64,000 nt of DNA, taken from positions 1 through 64,000 of the forward strand of contig NZ_SSXE01000012.1 of the NCBI RefSeq assembly GCF_021699195.1, given 5' to 3'. Below are positions 34,168 to 43,678 of the stretch, piece by piece (position 1 is the first letter of the stretch; every line of letters starts with the position of its first letter). Position numbers and translations under genes: made by a program. The notes under the pieces were generated by a model, which saw only the letters and a list, made by a program, of their open reading frames with translations, ran no database searches and was not told where the DNA came from. Source of the DNA: Nonomuraea sp. MG754425. Lineage in GTDB: Bacteria > Actinomycetota > Actinomycetes > Streptosporangiales > Streptosporangiaceae.

Positions 34168-34596
34168 CTACTCCGCGCGTACGGTCACCTCCGCGCGCGA
34201 GGCCCGGAAGTCCAGGCGCAAGGTGAAGGTGTGCAAGGAGAACGAGTCGCCGCCGTCCCAGTCGAACAGGTCGACCTGTCCAGGCGGAGCCTCGGGGGCC
34301 GCGGCCACGCAGTCGTGGCCTTCCTGGTCCTCGTGCCACTCGATGAGCCGGACGTCCTCGAACCGGAAAACCACGACAGGCGTCTTCGACAACTCGGGCG
34401 GAGCCCACTCAGTGCCGTGGTCGAACACCAACTCCAGCACCGGCGGCCTGCCGGGCTGGTACGTCAAGCCTTTGAAGTCGGTGTCGTGCAGGTAGATGTG
34501 GGCGAGATCCTCGGTCCAGAACTCATACAGCCCTCCGTCGGAGGTGACGCCGCGTTCCTTGTCCTTGGTCACGCCGACGAACTCGGTCACTGGCAC
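34168..34596 (-). CDS. Orphan acidic protein
   Basis: This 142-residue protein is not recognised. It is strongly acidic and Trp/Phe-rich, with a beta-rich look (EFVGVTKDKERGVTSDGG, FRFEDVRLIEWHED, FDWDGGDSFSLHTF). There is no membrane segment or known motif. The start is GTG 34596. Acidic small proteins of this type are common among immunity proteins of polymorphic toxins, but no toxin gene is in the window, so that is only a suggestion. It lies 38 bp upstream of the VOC gene on the same strand. Confidence 0.6.
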   Translation of the reverse strand: MPVTEFVGVTKDKERGVTSDGGLYEFWTEDLAHIYLHDTDFKGLTYQPGRPPVLELVFDHGTEWAPPELSKTPVVVFRFEDVRLIEWHEDQEGHDCVAAAPEAPPGQVDLFDWDGGDSFSLHTFTLRLDFRASRAEVTVRAE

Positions 34597-34674
34597 GGGA
34601 AGGAAACCTCTCGCACGCTTTCGGAGCGCCCGAACGGCTGGTGACCGCGGCGCTGACAGGCACCCGGCCGGTGT

Positions 34675-35100
34675 TCAGTCTTCTCCGCTTCGAATCTGAA
34701 CGCATCGAGGGAGGTCCTCGACGCCGCCGCCTTCCGGGATCATGCCCCAGAGGAAGGGGACCAGGTACTGAGGCGGTTCGCCCAGAAGCGTGGTCAGGTC
34801 GTCCTCATCGACGGTCAGGGTGAACGCCGAGCCCGGACTCCACCCCTGTTCGAGAGCGCGCCGGATACATCCGGCGACGAGCCTGGGGCGGATCGTGATC
34901 GTCCGCGCTCCTGCCCAGTTGTCCGGACGGGCACAGGGAAGTGACACCACCAGTACGCTTCCCGGCTCCTCGCCGGCCCGCTCGGCGGAGAAGCTGAGCG
35001 GACTCCAGCCGCTCCCCTGGCAGTAGGCCGGCTTGTGACGGACCCGCCAGCGGAAGGCGACGCCATCTACGGTGATGAGCCGCGAGCCCTTCTTCGGCAT
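34675..35100 (-). CDS. Orphan protein
   Basis: This protein of about 141 residues begins MPKKGSRLITVDGVAFRWRVRHKP. The ATG 35100 follows a GGAGGAG ribosome-binding site nine bases away; TTG 35118 and GTG 35106 are also in frame. The N-terminal part reads as a beta-sandwich and the C-terminal part has helix-like stretches (CIRRALEQGW). I do not recognise a family with confidence. It lies 78 bp upstream of the other orphan gene and the DUF4240 gene is 180-200 bp further upstream, so the three may form a loose cluster on the - strand. Confidence 0.65.
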   Translation of the reverse strand: MPKKGSRLITVDGVAFRWRVRHKPAYCQGSGWSPLSFSAERAGEEPGSVLVVSLPCARPDNWAGARTITIRPRLVAGCIRRALEQGWSPGSAFTLTVDEDDLTTLLGEPPQYLVPFLWGMIPEGGGVEDLPRCVQIRSGED

Positions 35101-35298
35101 CGCCACGAACTCCTCCAAGGTGCAGCCTTCATGGAAGCCCCCGAATCGGCACGCAGCGACCCGAGACGCCCACGAGCGTAACCACCACCCACCCTCACGA
35201 TCGAACCATTAAGCAGCCACACCCGGTGGACCGGGCCCATGCGCTTATCGATCCGGCCGACGCCGGAGATCACAGACTGTTCCGGCAGATGCGGCCCG

Positions 35299-35982
35299 TC
35301 ACGTGGTGAGGCCGTGGTGTCGGGCAAGCCGTGGCAGACGGCGAACGAACTCTGCCTCGTCGCCGAAATCCCATTCCTCGCCGTCGTGCTCCGCGTGGTA
35401 GGTCAGAAAGGGAAACTTGCTGCGAACGCCTCTCGCGCGAACGGCCTCCCACAAGCTGTCCGTTTCGAGGCCGGTCACCCGCTTGTAGGGCTCGAAGACG
35501 ACATAGGCAAAGGACTCGAACTCGGGGTCGTCCTCACTCGGCCACACCTCCCGCCGGATTTCAGTGACCCGCTTCAGCCGGAACTCGCCATTTCGGCCCC
35601 AGGTCGTCCTCTCGTGCGAGAAGGTCTTCGACAACTCGAAGAGGCGCTGAACCTCCGGCAGCTCAAGGATCCGATCAGGACAGTCGGCGACCTTCTCGAA
35701 GGCGTCACGGCCGCGGCTGATCAGCCAGTTCACGAAGTATTCGAAGCCATCGGACGACCCGAATCCGGTGATGGTCCAGAACACCGCGTACATGTCCCAG
35801 GAGCAGGCCCGGTTGGCACACAGCGTGAAGCAGACCTCGAAGTCCACGATCTCCTCGGCGGACCGGCCGGAGAGCTGGTTCTTCAGCCAGGCCACCCGTG
35901 CTTGCCGGGTGCCGGTTTCGCGGGCCGAGCGTTCCACCAGTTCCCAGAAGCCGTCGATGTCCACGAGCTGAGATCCTGGCAC
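35299..35982 (-). CDS. DUF4240 domain-containing protein
   Basis: This 227-residue protein has DIDGFWELVERSARETG near the N-terminus and EEIVDFEVCFTLCANRACSWDMY and GFEYFVNWLISRGRDAFEKV in the middle. Together these match the DUF4240 family (PF14024), whose function is unknown; here about 50 residues extend past the usual C-terminus. The start GTG 35982 follows GGGAGG nine bases upstream. There is no membrane segment. It is 105 bp from the convergently reading terminator of the acyl-CoA dehydrogenase gene and is followed by the small orphan genes. Confidence 0.8.
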   Translation of the reverse strand: MPGSQLVDIDGFWELVERSARETGTRQARVAWLKNQLSGRSAEEIVDFEVCFTLCANRACSWDMYAVFWTITGFGSSDGFEYFVNWLISRGRDAFEKVADCPDRILELPEVQRLFELSKTFSHERTTWGRNGEFRLKRVTEIRREVWPSEDDPEFESFAYVVFEPYKRVTGLETDSLWEAVRARGVRSKFPFLTYHAEHDGEEWDFGDEAEFVRRLPRLARHHGLTT

Positions 35983-36048
35983 CTCACGAGCCTCCCGCCC
36001 AGTGATCACGGAACACCGCTCTTCCGTCCCGCTTGACCGGTACGCGAT

Positions 36049-36079
36049 AACCCGGGGCCCCACCCGATGACCCCGGGTT
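36049..36079 (-). terminator. Terminator hairpin of acyl-CoA dehydrogenase gene
   Basis: AACCCGGGG (36049-36057) and CCCCGGGTT (36071-36079) form a perfect 9-bp stem with a 13-nt loop, 7 bp after the acyl-CoA dehydrogenase stop. Confidence 0.65.
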
Positions 36080-36086
36080 TCTGGAG

Positions 36087-37250
36087 CTACTTGAGGAGCT
36101 GCCGGGCCATCACCATGCGCTGGATCTGGTTGGTGCCCTCGTAGATTTGGGTGATCTTGGCGTCGCGCATCATGCGCTCCACCGGGAAGTCCTTCGTGTA
36201 CCCGTACCCGCCCAGCAACTGCACCGCGTCCGTCGTGATCTCCATGGCCGCGTCGGAGGCCGCGCACTTGGCCGCGCTCGACAGGTACGTCAGGTTCTTC
36301 TGCGGCTCGCCGTGCATCGCCCGGTCCGACTTCGCCGCCGCGTGGTACGTGAGCTGCCGCGCCGCCTCGAGCTTCATCGACATGTCGGCGATCATGAACT
36401 GCAGGCCCTGGAAGTCGGCCACCGGGCGGCCGAACTGCTTGCGCTCCTTGACGTAGCCGATCGCGAAGTCCAGGGCCCCCTGGGCGATGCCGAGCGCCTG
36501 GGCGGCGATGGTGACGCGGGTGTGGTCGAGGGTGGCCAGGGCCGTCTTGAAGCCGGTCCCGGGTGCGCCGATCATGCGGTTCGCCGGGATGCGGACGTCG
36601 TCCAGGATGACCTGCCGGGTGGGCGAGCCCTTGATGCCGAGCTTCTTCTCCTTCGGCCCGAAAGAGACACCCTCGTCGGACTTCTCCACGACGAACGCCG
36701 AGATCCCGCGCGCGCCGGCCGCGGGGTCGGTGACCGCCATCAGCGTGTAGTACTCCGAGACGCCGGCGTTGGTGATCCACATCTTGACGCCGTTGAGCAC
36801 GTACGAGTCCCCGTCGGCCACCGCGCGCGTCTTCATGGCCGCGGCGTCCGAGCCGGCCTCCGGCTCCGACAGCGCGTACGAGAACATCGCCTCCCCCCGC
36901 GCCACCGGCGCCAGGTAGCGGGCCTTGAGCTCCTCCGAGGCCGAGAGCAGGAGCGGGACCGTGCCGAGCTTGTTGACGGCCGGGATGAGGGAGGAGGACG
37001 CGCAGGCGCGGGCCACCTCCTCGATGACGATGACCGTGGCCAGCGCGTCGGCCCCGGCCCCGCCGTACTGCTCGGGCACGTGTACGGCATGCAGGTCGGC
37101 CGCCACGAGCGCCTTGTAGACGTCCCAGGAGAACTCCTCGGTCTCGTCGATCTCGGCGGCGTGCGGCGCGATCTTCTCGTCGGCCAGGGCGCGGACCGTC
37201 TCCCTGAGCATGTCGTGCTCTTCGGCGGGCGCGTAAAGAGGGAAGCTCAT
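36087..37250 (-). CDS. Acyl-CoA dehydrogenase
   Basis: This 387-residue protein is a full-length flavoprotein of the acyl-CoA dehydrogenase family. It has MFSYALSEPEAGSDAAAMKT (FAD-binding), WITNAGVSEYYTLMAV, and IYEGTNQIQR with the catalytic Glu at 371, in the position used by short/medium-chain enzymes. It would oxidise an acyl-CoA to the enoyl-CoA in fatty-acid or branched-chain amino-acid degradation. Start ATG 37250 is standard. The divergent gene (UDP-glucose dehydrogenase) starts 125 bp away. The chain-length preference is not readable. Confidence 0.92.
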   Translation of the reverse strand: MSFPLYAPAEEHDMLRETVRALADEKIAPHAAEIDETEEFSWDVYKALVAADLHAVHVPEQYGGAGADALATVIVIEEVARACASSSLIPAVNKLGTVPLLLSASEELKARYLAPVARGEAMFSYALSEPEAGSDAAAMKTRAVADGDSYVLNGVKMWITNAGVSEYYTLMAVTDPAAGARGISAFVVEKSDEGVSFGPKEKKLGIKGSPTRQVILDDVRIPANRMIGAPGTGFKTALATLDHTRVTIAAQALGIAQGALDFAIGYVKERKQFGRPVADFQGLQFMIADMSMKLEAARQLTYHAAAKSDRAMHGEPQKNLTYLSSAAKCAASDAAMEITTDAVQLLGGYGYTKDFPVERMMRDAKITQIYEGTNQIQRMVMARQLLK

Positions 37251-37375
37251 GGGTCAAATACTAGGACGTCCGACCATCTTGTTACCAGCCGGTACGGTTT
37301 GCGACGATGTGCAGGTGGCACGTAGGAGATAGCGGGGGCCGGTAGCATGCCTGCGCGATCGAAAGGAGCCTCCTC

Positions 37376-38695
37376 GTGCCATATCGCCTCACGGTGATCG
37401 GGACCGGATATCTGGGGATCACCCATGCGGCCTGCATGGCTGATCTCGGGTTCGACGTCCTGGGCCTGGATGTTGACGCCGACAAGATCAACCGGCTCAA
37501 CGCGGGCGAGCTCCCCATCCACGAACCCGGCCTCGAACAGGTCCTCCGCCGCGGCCTCGACTCCGGCCGGCTGCGCTTCACCACCTCCTACGAGGAGGTC
37601 GCCGCCTTCGGCGACGTGCACTTCATCTGCGTCGGCACCCCGCAGAAACGCGGCGAGTACGCCGCGGACGTCACCTACATGGACACGGCCGTCGAAACCC
37701 TCGCCCCCCTCCTCGAGAGCGAGTGCCTGGTGGTGGGCAAGTCCACGGTGCCCGTCGGCACGGCCGAGCGCCTCGCCGAGAAGCTGGCCCGGCTCGCTCC
37801 GGCCGGCGGTGAGGCCGAGCTGGCCTGGAACCCCGAGTTTCTGCGCGAGGGCTTCGCCGTCCACGACACCCTGCACCCCGACCGCATCGTGTTCGGCGTG
37901 CGCAGCGAGCGGGCGGAGAAGATGCTGCGCGAGGTGTACGAGCCGCTGGGCGAGGTGCCGGTCGTGGTGACCGACTTCGCCACGGCGGAGCTGGTCAAGA
38001 CGGCCGCCAACGCGTTCCTGGCCACCAAGATCTCCTTCATCAACGCCATGGCCGAGGTCTGCGAGGCCGCGCACGCCGATGTCGAGCTGCTGTCCGAGGC
38101 TCTGTCGTACGACGACCGCATCGGCGGCCGCTACCTCAACGCCGGGCTCGGCTTCGGCGGCGGCTGCCTGCCCAAGGACATTCGGGCGTTCATGGCGCGG
38201 GCCGGCGAACTGGGCGCCGACCAGGCACTGACGTTCCTGCGCGAGGTGGACGCGATCAACATGCGCCGCCGCGCCCGCATGGTGGACCTGGCCAGGGAGC
38301 TGGCCGGCGGCTCCTTCCACGGGTGCACGGTGGGCGTGCTGGGCGCGGCGTTCAAGCCGAACTCCGACGACATCCGCGACTCCCCCGCGCTCGACGTCGC
38401 CGTCACGATCGGGCACCAGGGCGGGCAGGTCAGCGTGTACGACCCGATCGCGCTCGACAACGCCCGGAAGGCGCATCCCGAGCTGAACTACGGCGTGTCG
38501 GCCATCGAGGCGGTACGCGGGGCACACGTGGTGCTGCTGCTCACGGAGTGGCAGGAGTTCGTCCAGCTCGACCCGGTGGAGCTGGGCGCCGTGGTGGCGA
38601 CCCGCCGCATCGTGGACGGGCGCAACGCGCTCAACGCCGACCTGTGGCGCTCGGCCGGCTGGCAGTACCGCGCGCTGGGCCGTCCCAACCCCTGA
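37376..38695 (+). CDS. ugd: UDP-glucose 6-dehydrogenase
   Basis: This 439-residue enzyme oxidises UDP-glucose to UDP-glucuronate with two NAD. The N-terminal Rossmann motif is VIGTGYLGITHAACMADLG, with STVPVGTAE and WNPEFLREG in the centre and the catalytic Cys264 in LGFGGGCLPKD. The C-terminal domain has VGVLGAAFKPNSDDIRDSP. The GTG 37376 start is preceded by AAAGGAG. UDP-glucuronate could feed the surface polymers of the left half of the window, but the gene is far from that cluster. GDP-mannose dehydrogenase is a less likely alternative; family motifs favour UDP-glucose. Confidence 0.9.
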   Translation: MPYRLTVIGTGYLGITHAACMADLGFDVLGLDVDADKINRLNAGELPIHEPGLEQVLRRGLDSGRLRFTTSYEEVAAFGDVHFICVGTPQKRGEYAADVTYMDTAVETLAPLLESECLVVGKSTVPVGTAERLAEKLARLAPAGGEAELAWNPEFLREGFAVHDTLHPDRIVFGVRSERAEKMLREVYEPLGEVPVVVTDFATAELVKTAANAFLATKISFINAMAEVCEAAHADVELLSEALSYDDRIGGRYLNAGLGFGGGCLPKDIRAFMARAGELGADQALTFLREVDAINMRRRARMVDLARELAGGSFHGCTVGVLGAAFKPNSDDIRDSPALDVAVTIGHQGGQVSVYDPIALDNARKAHPELNYGVSAIEAVRGAHVVLLLTEWQEFVQLDPVELGAVVATRRIVDGRNALNADLWRSAGWQYRALGRPNP

Positions 38696-38701
38696 AGGAC
38701 C

Positions 38702-39589
38702 TCACGGCAGGTGGCGGACCCACTGGGTGACGAGCGGGCGGTAGCCGCGACGTGCCCAGAACGGTGTCGAGAGCGGGTTCGGCAGCGCGTGGTGCAGCGC
38801 CATGATCGACACGCCGTGCGCCGCCGCCGCGTCGTGCGCCACCTCGGTGAGCGCCGCGCCCACGCCCCGGCCGCGTGCCGACGGCTCGACGTACATGACG
38901 CCCAGGTACGCCGTCGGCGTGTCGTTCACGGCGTGCGCGATCCAGCCGGACCGCTCCGGGGGCTCCACGATGACGCACCCGACGGGGTTGCCGTCCGACT
39001 CGGCCAGCCAGCACCAGTTCAGCGGCAGCACCTCGCCCCACACCGACTCCCTGAGCCGCTCCCTCGTGGACGCGCGTACCGTCACCCAGCCGAACTGCGC
39101 GTCGTAGGCCACCAGCCGCTCGTACATCCGCGTCACCACCTCCAGGTCGCCGGCCCCGGCCCGGCGGACGACGAGGCCGGCCGGCGGCTCGGTGACCGGG
39201 CGGACGCGGCGCACGGCCAGCGCGGTCATGGGGGCGAAGCCGCGTAGCGCGAGGGCGCGGACGGGTGCGGTGTCCCGGCTGGGCCAGAGCACGCTCAGGG
39301 CCTGGCCGGGCTCGTCGCGGCGGGGCAGGGCCAGCCACCGGTCGACGAGTTCGCCGAGCGCGGCCTCCGGGTCGGCGCCGGCCACGCGGGCCCTGAGGCG
39401 GTGGACGACGAGCGGGGACCAGCAGGCCGGCAGGGTGTCGGGGTGCAGCCGGTCGGAGGCGGCGAGTCCGATGCCGTCGGCCACTTCGAGCAGTTCCTCG
39501 CCGCGTTTGGCGGTCAGCTCGTCCTGGCCGGCGAGGAGCGGGTCGGCGGCGTACACGCGGGCCGCGTGCTCTTTGATCGGGTCGTCCAT
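38702..39589 (-). CDS. GNAT-family N-acetyltransferase
   Basis: This 295-residue protein has a hydrophilic N-terminal region of about 135 residues and a C-terminal GNAT domain. In the domain, LGVMYVEPSARGRGVGAALTEVA contains the acetyl-CoA binding loop RGRGVG. The end, FWARRGYRPLVTQWVRHLP, is typical of the fold. The N-terminal half may be a second, degenerate acyltransferase domain. The substrate is unknown. It ends 6 bp from the convergent ugd stop, which leaves no room for a separate terminator. Confidence 0.85.
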   Translation of the reverse strand: MDDPIKEHAARVYAADPLLAGQDELTAKRGEELLEVADGIGLAASDRLHPDTLPACWSPLVVHRLRARVAGADPEAALGELVDRWLALPRRDEPGQALSVLWPSRDTAPVRALALRGFAPMTALAVRRVRPVTEPPAGLVVRRAGAGDLEVVTRMYERLVAYDAQFGWVTVRASTRERLRESVWGEVLPLNWCWLAESDGNPVGCVIVEPPERSGWIAHAVNDTPTAYLGVMYVEPSARGRGVGAALTEVAHDAAAAHGVSIMALHHALPNPLSTPFWARRGYRPLVTQWVRHLP

Positions 39590-39657
39590 GGCCGCACCCT
39601 AGCCGCCGTCAACCCCAGGAAAAAGCACTTGACGACCGGCCGCGAACCGGCCGTCTC

Positions 39658-40149
39658 TCACAACCCGGCGGCCTCGGCGCGCAGTTTCTCGCCCTTGGCG
39701 TACGCCTGCTCCGTCAACCGCTCCTGGAACTTCGCCATCTTCTCGCGCAGCCCGGCGTCGGAGGCCGCGAGGATCCGCACGGCCAGCAGCCCCGCGTTGC
39801 GTGCCCCGCCGACGGCCACCGTGGCCACCGGCACGCCGGCCGGCATCTGCACGATCGACAGCAGGGAGTCCATCCCGTCGAGGTACTTCAGCGGCACCGG
39901 CACCCCGATCACCGGCAGCGGCGTCACCGAGGCCAGCATCCCGGGCAGGTGGGCGGCCCCGCCCGCGCCGGCGATGATCACCTGGACGCCGCGGCCGGCC
40001 GCCTGACGGCCGTAGTCGATCATCTCGGTCGGCATGCGGTGCGCCGAGACCACGTCGGCCTCGAACGGCACCCCGAACTCGGCGACGGCCTGCGCGGCGG
40101 CCTTCATGACCGGCCAGTCGGAGTCGCTGCCCATGACGATCCCGATCAT
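39658..40149 (-). CDS. purE: N5-carboxyaminoimidazole ribonucleotide mutase
   Basis: This 163-residue protein converts N5-CAIR to CAIR in purine biosynthesis. It begins [18 protein letters not shown], with the family motif, and the active-site [11 protein letters not shown] follows at about residue 37; [12 protein letters not shown] is the nucleotide-binding loop. Length and motif order match class I PurE. The start ATG 40149 overlaps the PurK stop by 4 nt (ATGA), so the two are coupled and form the usual purK-purE pair. Confidence 0.95.
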   Translation of the reverse strand: MIGIVMGSDSDWPVMKAAAQAVAEFGVPFEADVVSAHRMPTEMIDYGRQAAGRGVQVIIAGAGGAAHLPGMLASVTPLPVIGVPVPLKYLDGMDSLLSIVQMPAGVPVATVAVGGARNAGLLAVRILAASDAGLREKMAKFQERLTEQAYAKGEKLRAEAAGL

Positions 40150-41294
40150 GTGTACTCCCCGGTCATGAGGTAGACGGCGGCGTGGCGGGCGCGGGCGCGG
40201 ACCTCGTCGAGGTTGGAGCCGAGCGCGGTCACGTGGCCGATCTTGCGGCCGGGACGCACTTCCTTGCCGTAGAAGTGCAGCTTGATGCCGGGGTCGTGGG
40301 CGAGCACGTGCTCGTAGCGCTTGAACAGGTCGGGCTCGTCGCCACCGAGCAGGTTGGCCATGACGACGTGCTGGGCGTTCATCCTGGGCGAGCCGAGCGG
40401 CAGGTCGAGCACGGCCCGCAGGTGCTGCTCGAACTGGGAGGTCGTGGCGCCCTCGATCGTCCAGTGGCCGCTGTTGTGCGGGCGCATGGCCAGCTCGTTG
40501 ACCACCATCCCGGTCTCGGTCTGGAACAGCTCCACCGCCAGCAGCCCGGTCACCCCGAGCTCGTTGGCGATCTTCAGGCCGATGCGCTGGGCCTGCGCGG
40601 ACTGCTCCTGGTCGAGCCCGGGGGCCGGCGCGATGACCTCGACGCAGATGCCGTCCTGCTGCACGGTCTCGACGACCGGGTAGCTCACGCCCTGCCCGTG
40701 CGGCGAGCGGGCGACCAGCACGGCCAGCTCCCGCTCGAACGGCACGAACGCCTCGGCCATGAGCTCGACCCCGGTCGCGAACGCCTCGGCCGCCTCGTCG
40801 GGCGAGCGGCACACCCACACGCCGCGCCCGTCGTAGCCGCCGCGCACCGCCTTCAGCACCACCGGCCAGCCGTGCTCGCCGCCGAAGCGGATGACGTCGT
40901 CGATGGACGCCACCCGCGCCCAGGCGGGGCACGGCGCGCCGATCGCGGTCAGGCGCTCGCGCATGACGGCCTTGTCCTGGGCGTGCACGAGGGCGTCGGC
41001 GCCCGGGTGCACGACGTAGCCGTTGGCGGTCAGCGCCCTGATGTGCTCGGTGGGCACGTGCTCGTGGTCGAACGTGATGGCGTCGCAGCCCTTGGCGAAC
41101 TCGCGGAGGTCACCAAGATCGCGGTAGTCTCCGACGCGCGTGTCGACGATGACCCGGGCGGCGCTCTCCTCGGGGTTGTTGGCCAGCACCCGCAGCTCGA
41201 TGCCGAGCGCGATGGCGGGCGGCTGCGACATCCTGGCCAGCTGACCCGCGCCGACGATGCCGACGACCGGTCCGATGGGGCTGTAGGAACTCAC
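40146..41294 (-). CDS. purK: 5-(carboxyamino)imidazole ribonucleotide synthase
   Basis: This 382-residue ATP-grasp enzyme adds carboxylate to AIR to make N5-CAIR, upstream of PurE. It has [18 protein letters not shown] at the N-terminus, the ATP loop [31 protein letters not shown], and a late block [15 protein letters not shown] (as [17 protein letters not shown]) typical of the family. The start GTG 41294 gives a normal length; longer in-frame extensions lack the domain. It is coupled to purE. A 337-bp divergent region separates it from the GtrA gene. Confidence 0.94.
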   Translation of the reverse strand: MSSYSPIGPVVGIVGAGQLARMSQPPAIALGIELRVLANNPEESAARVIVDTRVGDYRDLGDLREFAKGCDAITFDHEHVPTEHIRALTANGYVVHPGADALVHAQDKAVMRERLTAIGAPCPAWARVASIDDVIRFGGEHGWPVVLKAVRGGYDGRGVWVCRSPDEAAEAFATGVELMAEAFVPFERELAVLVARSPHGQGVSYPVVETVQQDGICVEVIAPAPGLDQEQSAQAQRIGLKIANELGVTGLLAVELFQTETGMVVNELAMRPHNSGHWTIEGATTSQFEQHLRAVLDLPLGSPRMNAQHVVMANLLGGDEPDLFKRYEHVLAHDPGIKLHFYGKEVRPGRKIGHVTALGSNLDEVRARARHAAVYLMTGEYT

Positions 41295-41631
41295 GGCAGG
41301 TGAGCTTACCCGGACGCTACGACTTTCCCCGCCCCCGCCCCTGGCCGGCGCGGGACGAGGGCTGGACGGCCGTTCCGGGTTGCCCGACGGACGCGAGCCG
41401 CACGACGGCGGCACGATCAAGGCGCGATCCGGCGGGCACGACCGCCCAGCGTTCGCCGCGCCCTCGAACTGTTCGCAGCTTAAAACTTCTGTAATGGATA
41501 TGCCGGGCATAGGGCGCTTTTTCGCAAGACGTCCTTTCTGACGTTTGTTCATCCGTCTGACGCCCGCGCGACACCCCGGCCGGTACGCTGGGTGCGTCCA
41601 TGCGCGACAAGGGAAGGGACCGAGCAGCGAC
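41295..41631. other. Divergent intergenic region, 337 bp
   Basis: This lies between purK (-) and the GtrA-type gene (+). The central part (about 41470-41560) is markedly less GC-rich than the rest, with TTAAAACTTCTGTAATG and a GACGT direct repeat, and probably holds both promoters. I see no gene or RNA. Confidence 0.5.
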
Positions 41632-42117
41632 GTGGAGCTCGCACAACGCCTCTACCAGCGGTTTTCCACCCTTGTGCACGAGCTGGCGAAGTTCGGCAGC
41701 ATCGGGGCCATCGCCTTCGTGCTCGACACGACCATCTACAACGTGCTCCTCCTGGGCTTCGAGTGGGGGCCGCTGACGTCCAAGGTCGTGGCGACCACGA
41801 TCTCGGCGACGTTCGCCTACCTCGGCAACCGGTTCTGGACGTTCCGGCACCGCGAGCAGAGCGGGCTGGGCCGGGAATATTTCCTGTTCTTCCTGCTCAA
41901 CGGCATCGCACTGCTGTTCGGGCTGCTGGTGATCGGCTTCACCAAGTACACCCTCCACCTGAACGACGGCCTCAGCCTCAACATCGCCAACTTCGTCGGC
42001 ATCGGGCTCGGCACGCTGTTCCGCTTCTGGTCCTACAAGAAGTGGGTGTTCCTGGAGGCCACCGACCCCGTCCCGGTCGAACTGCCCCAGGGCGGCGGCG
42101 TCACGCGGGAGCGCTGA
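41632..42117 (+). CDS. GtrA-family membrane protein
   Basis: This 161-residue protein has four membrane helices with the GtrA hallmarks ELAKFGSIGAIAFVLDTTIYNVLL and ISATFAYLGNRFWTFRHRE. The last part, GLGTLFRFWSYKKWVF, is also typical. GtrA proteins are thought to flip polyprenyl-phosphate sugars to the outer face of the membrane. GTG 41632 is chosen; a GGAAGGGA lies about 12 bases upstream, and an upstream extension to 41545 is not supported. No glycosyltransferase is adjacent, but the cell-surface cluster is elsewhere in the window. Confidence 0.88.
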   Translation: MELAQRLYQRFSTLVHELAKFGSIGAIAFVLDTTIYNVLLLGFEWGPLTSKVVATTISATFAYLGNRFWTFRHREQSGLGREYFLFFLLNGIALLFGLLVIGFTKYTLHLNDGLSLNIANFVGIGLGTLFRFWSYKKWVFLEATDPVPVELPQGGGVTRER

Positions 42118-42133
42118 CCGGCCCGTACGCGCT

Positions 42134-43513
42134 TCAGGCGCCCACGAACAGGCCGATCACGGTGGCCGCGGTGCCGACGATCTGCAGCCCGGTGTTGAGG
42201 TTCTCCCTGTTCTGCGACAGGTGCCCGGCCGGCAGCGCCGCCTGAGGCCGCGCGGCGACGCCGAGCGCGGCGTCGATGCTCTGCGCGAGGCTCTGGGCGT
42301 ACTGCTCGCCCGCCGAGGTCTGCTGCAGCCCGCGCAGCGCCGCGTCCGCCTCGATGAGCCTGCCGAGCTGGACGCAGGCGACCCCGTGGACGAACAGCGC
42401 GGCCCTGCGGTCCCGGCCGTTCATCGCCTGGAGGGCGTCGTGCTCGGCGTTGCTCCACCGGCCGGCCCGGAGGTGGAGCAGCGCGCGCACGGACAGCGCG
42501 CGGAAGTCGTGGGGCCTCCTCTCCAGCACCTTCTCCGCCTCCTCCAGGGCGTCGTCGTCCCGGTCGAAGAAGAGCAGCAGCATCGACCGCATGCTCCGGG
42601 CGGCGACGTTGCCCGGCCGCAGGGCGAGGATCTGGTCGGCCGCCGCCAGCGCGTGGTCGTACTCCTCCATGTCGAAGCACGCGGTCAGCTTGATGTCGGC
42701 CAGGCTGATCGCGTCGCTCGACGAGCCGTAGCGCCCGCCGGCCAGCAGCCGGCGCAGGGCGTTCTCCTTGTCGCCCCTGGCGTAGTGGACGACCGCCATG
42801 ACCGCGTACGCCAGGTGGCCGCCCCCGCTGAACTCCATCGCCCTCCTCGCGGCCACCTCCGCGGCGTCCAGGTCACCGGCGTAGGCGCGGGCCAGCGTGA
42901 GCGCGCAACAGGCGAGCACGGATCCCGGGCAGAGCCGGTAGGCCGCGTCGGCGTCGGCGAGGGCGAGCGCGTACCTGCTGTCGTCGCCGTGCAGCAGGCC
43001 ACGGAAGGCGAGCGCGTTCACGTGCTGGGGGAAGCGGGCGAGGATGGCGTTGAGATCCCCCATGACCGCGTCCGGCTGCTCCTCCGCCTCTCTGCAGCCG
43101 GCTCTGGTGAGGCGGAGGTCGGGGTGCACGGGGTGGCGGGCGATGGCCCGGTCCAGCACGTCGAGCGCCTCGCCGGGCATGCCGCACTCGTGGTGCAGCC
43201 GGGCGAACATCAGCGCCGCGTCGGGGCTGTCGGGGGCGTGCCCGGTCAGGGTGTCGAGGGCGTCCCACGCCTCATGGGGGCGGCCCATGTCGATGTTGGC
43301 CAGCCCCAAGGCCGTGATCGCGCTGATCGACGCCGGGTCGCGGTGGACCGCCCGCAGCGCGACGTCGTGCGCGGCGGGGACGTGCCCGTGATCGAGCAGC
43401 ACCTTCGCGCGAACGGCGAGGTTCTCCGCGGACGGATCGCTCTCCACGGCCCGCGCCGAGGCGTGGTAGGCGGCCGCGAGATTTCCGGCAAGGCGTAAGT
43501 CCTCGGGCTTCAT
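42134..43513 (-). CDS. TPR-repeat protein with C-terminal membrane anchor
   Basis: This 459-residue protein has about ten tetratricopeptide-like repeats (helix pairs with A/G at the conserved sites, such as AALMFARLHHECGMPGEALDVLDRAI and RSMLLLFFDRDDDALEEAEKVLERRP). It ends in a hydrophobic GLQIVGTAATVIGLFVGA stretch, so it is probably tail-anchored with repeats in the cytoplasm. Start ATG 43513 has GGGGAG six bases upstream; the longer frame to 43579 is not needed. TPRs mediate protein-protein interaction; partners unknown. It converges on the GtrA gene with a 16-bp gap. Confidence 0.8.
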   Translation of the reverse strand: MKPEDLRLAGNLAAAYHASARAVESDPSAENLAVRAKVLLDHGHVPAAHDVALRAVHRDPASISAITALGLANIDMGRPHEAWDALDTLTGHAPDSPDAALMFARLHHECGMPGEALDVLDRAIARHPVHPDLRLTRAGCREAEEQPDAVMGDLNAILARFPQHVNALAFRGLLHGDDSRYALALADADAAYRLCPGSVLACCALTLARAYAGDLDAAEVAARRAMEFSGGGHLAYAVMAVVHYARGDKENALRRLLAGGRYGSSSDAISLADIKLTACFDMEEYDHALAAADQILALRPGNVAARSMRSMLLLFFDRDDDALEEAEKVLERRPHDFRALSVRALLHLRAGRWSNAEHDALQAMNGRDRRAALFVHGVACVQLGRLIEADAALRGLQQTSAGEQYAQSLAQSIDAALGVAARPQAALPAGHLSQNRENLNTGLQIVGTAATVIGLFVGA

Positions 43514-43678
43514 GCGCTGCTCCCCGCTCCCCGTTCGATATGCGGTATTCGACCACCGCCGAACGCGGCACACAAGCACCTTGACGCGGCATTACCGGCA
43601 AGAGTGAACTCCAAAAGTGAGACTCGTCCGATTCATCCAGCCGACGGCGGCCGGTGCCGAGCGTCGGTCAGGGCGGCG

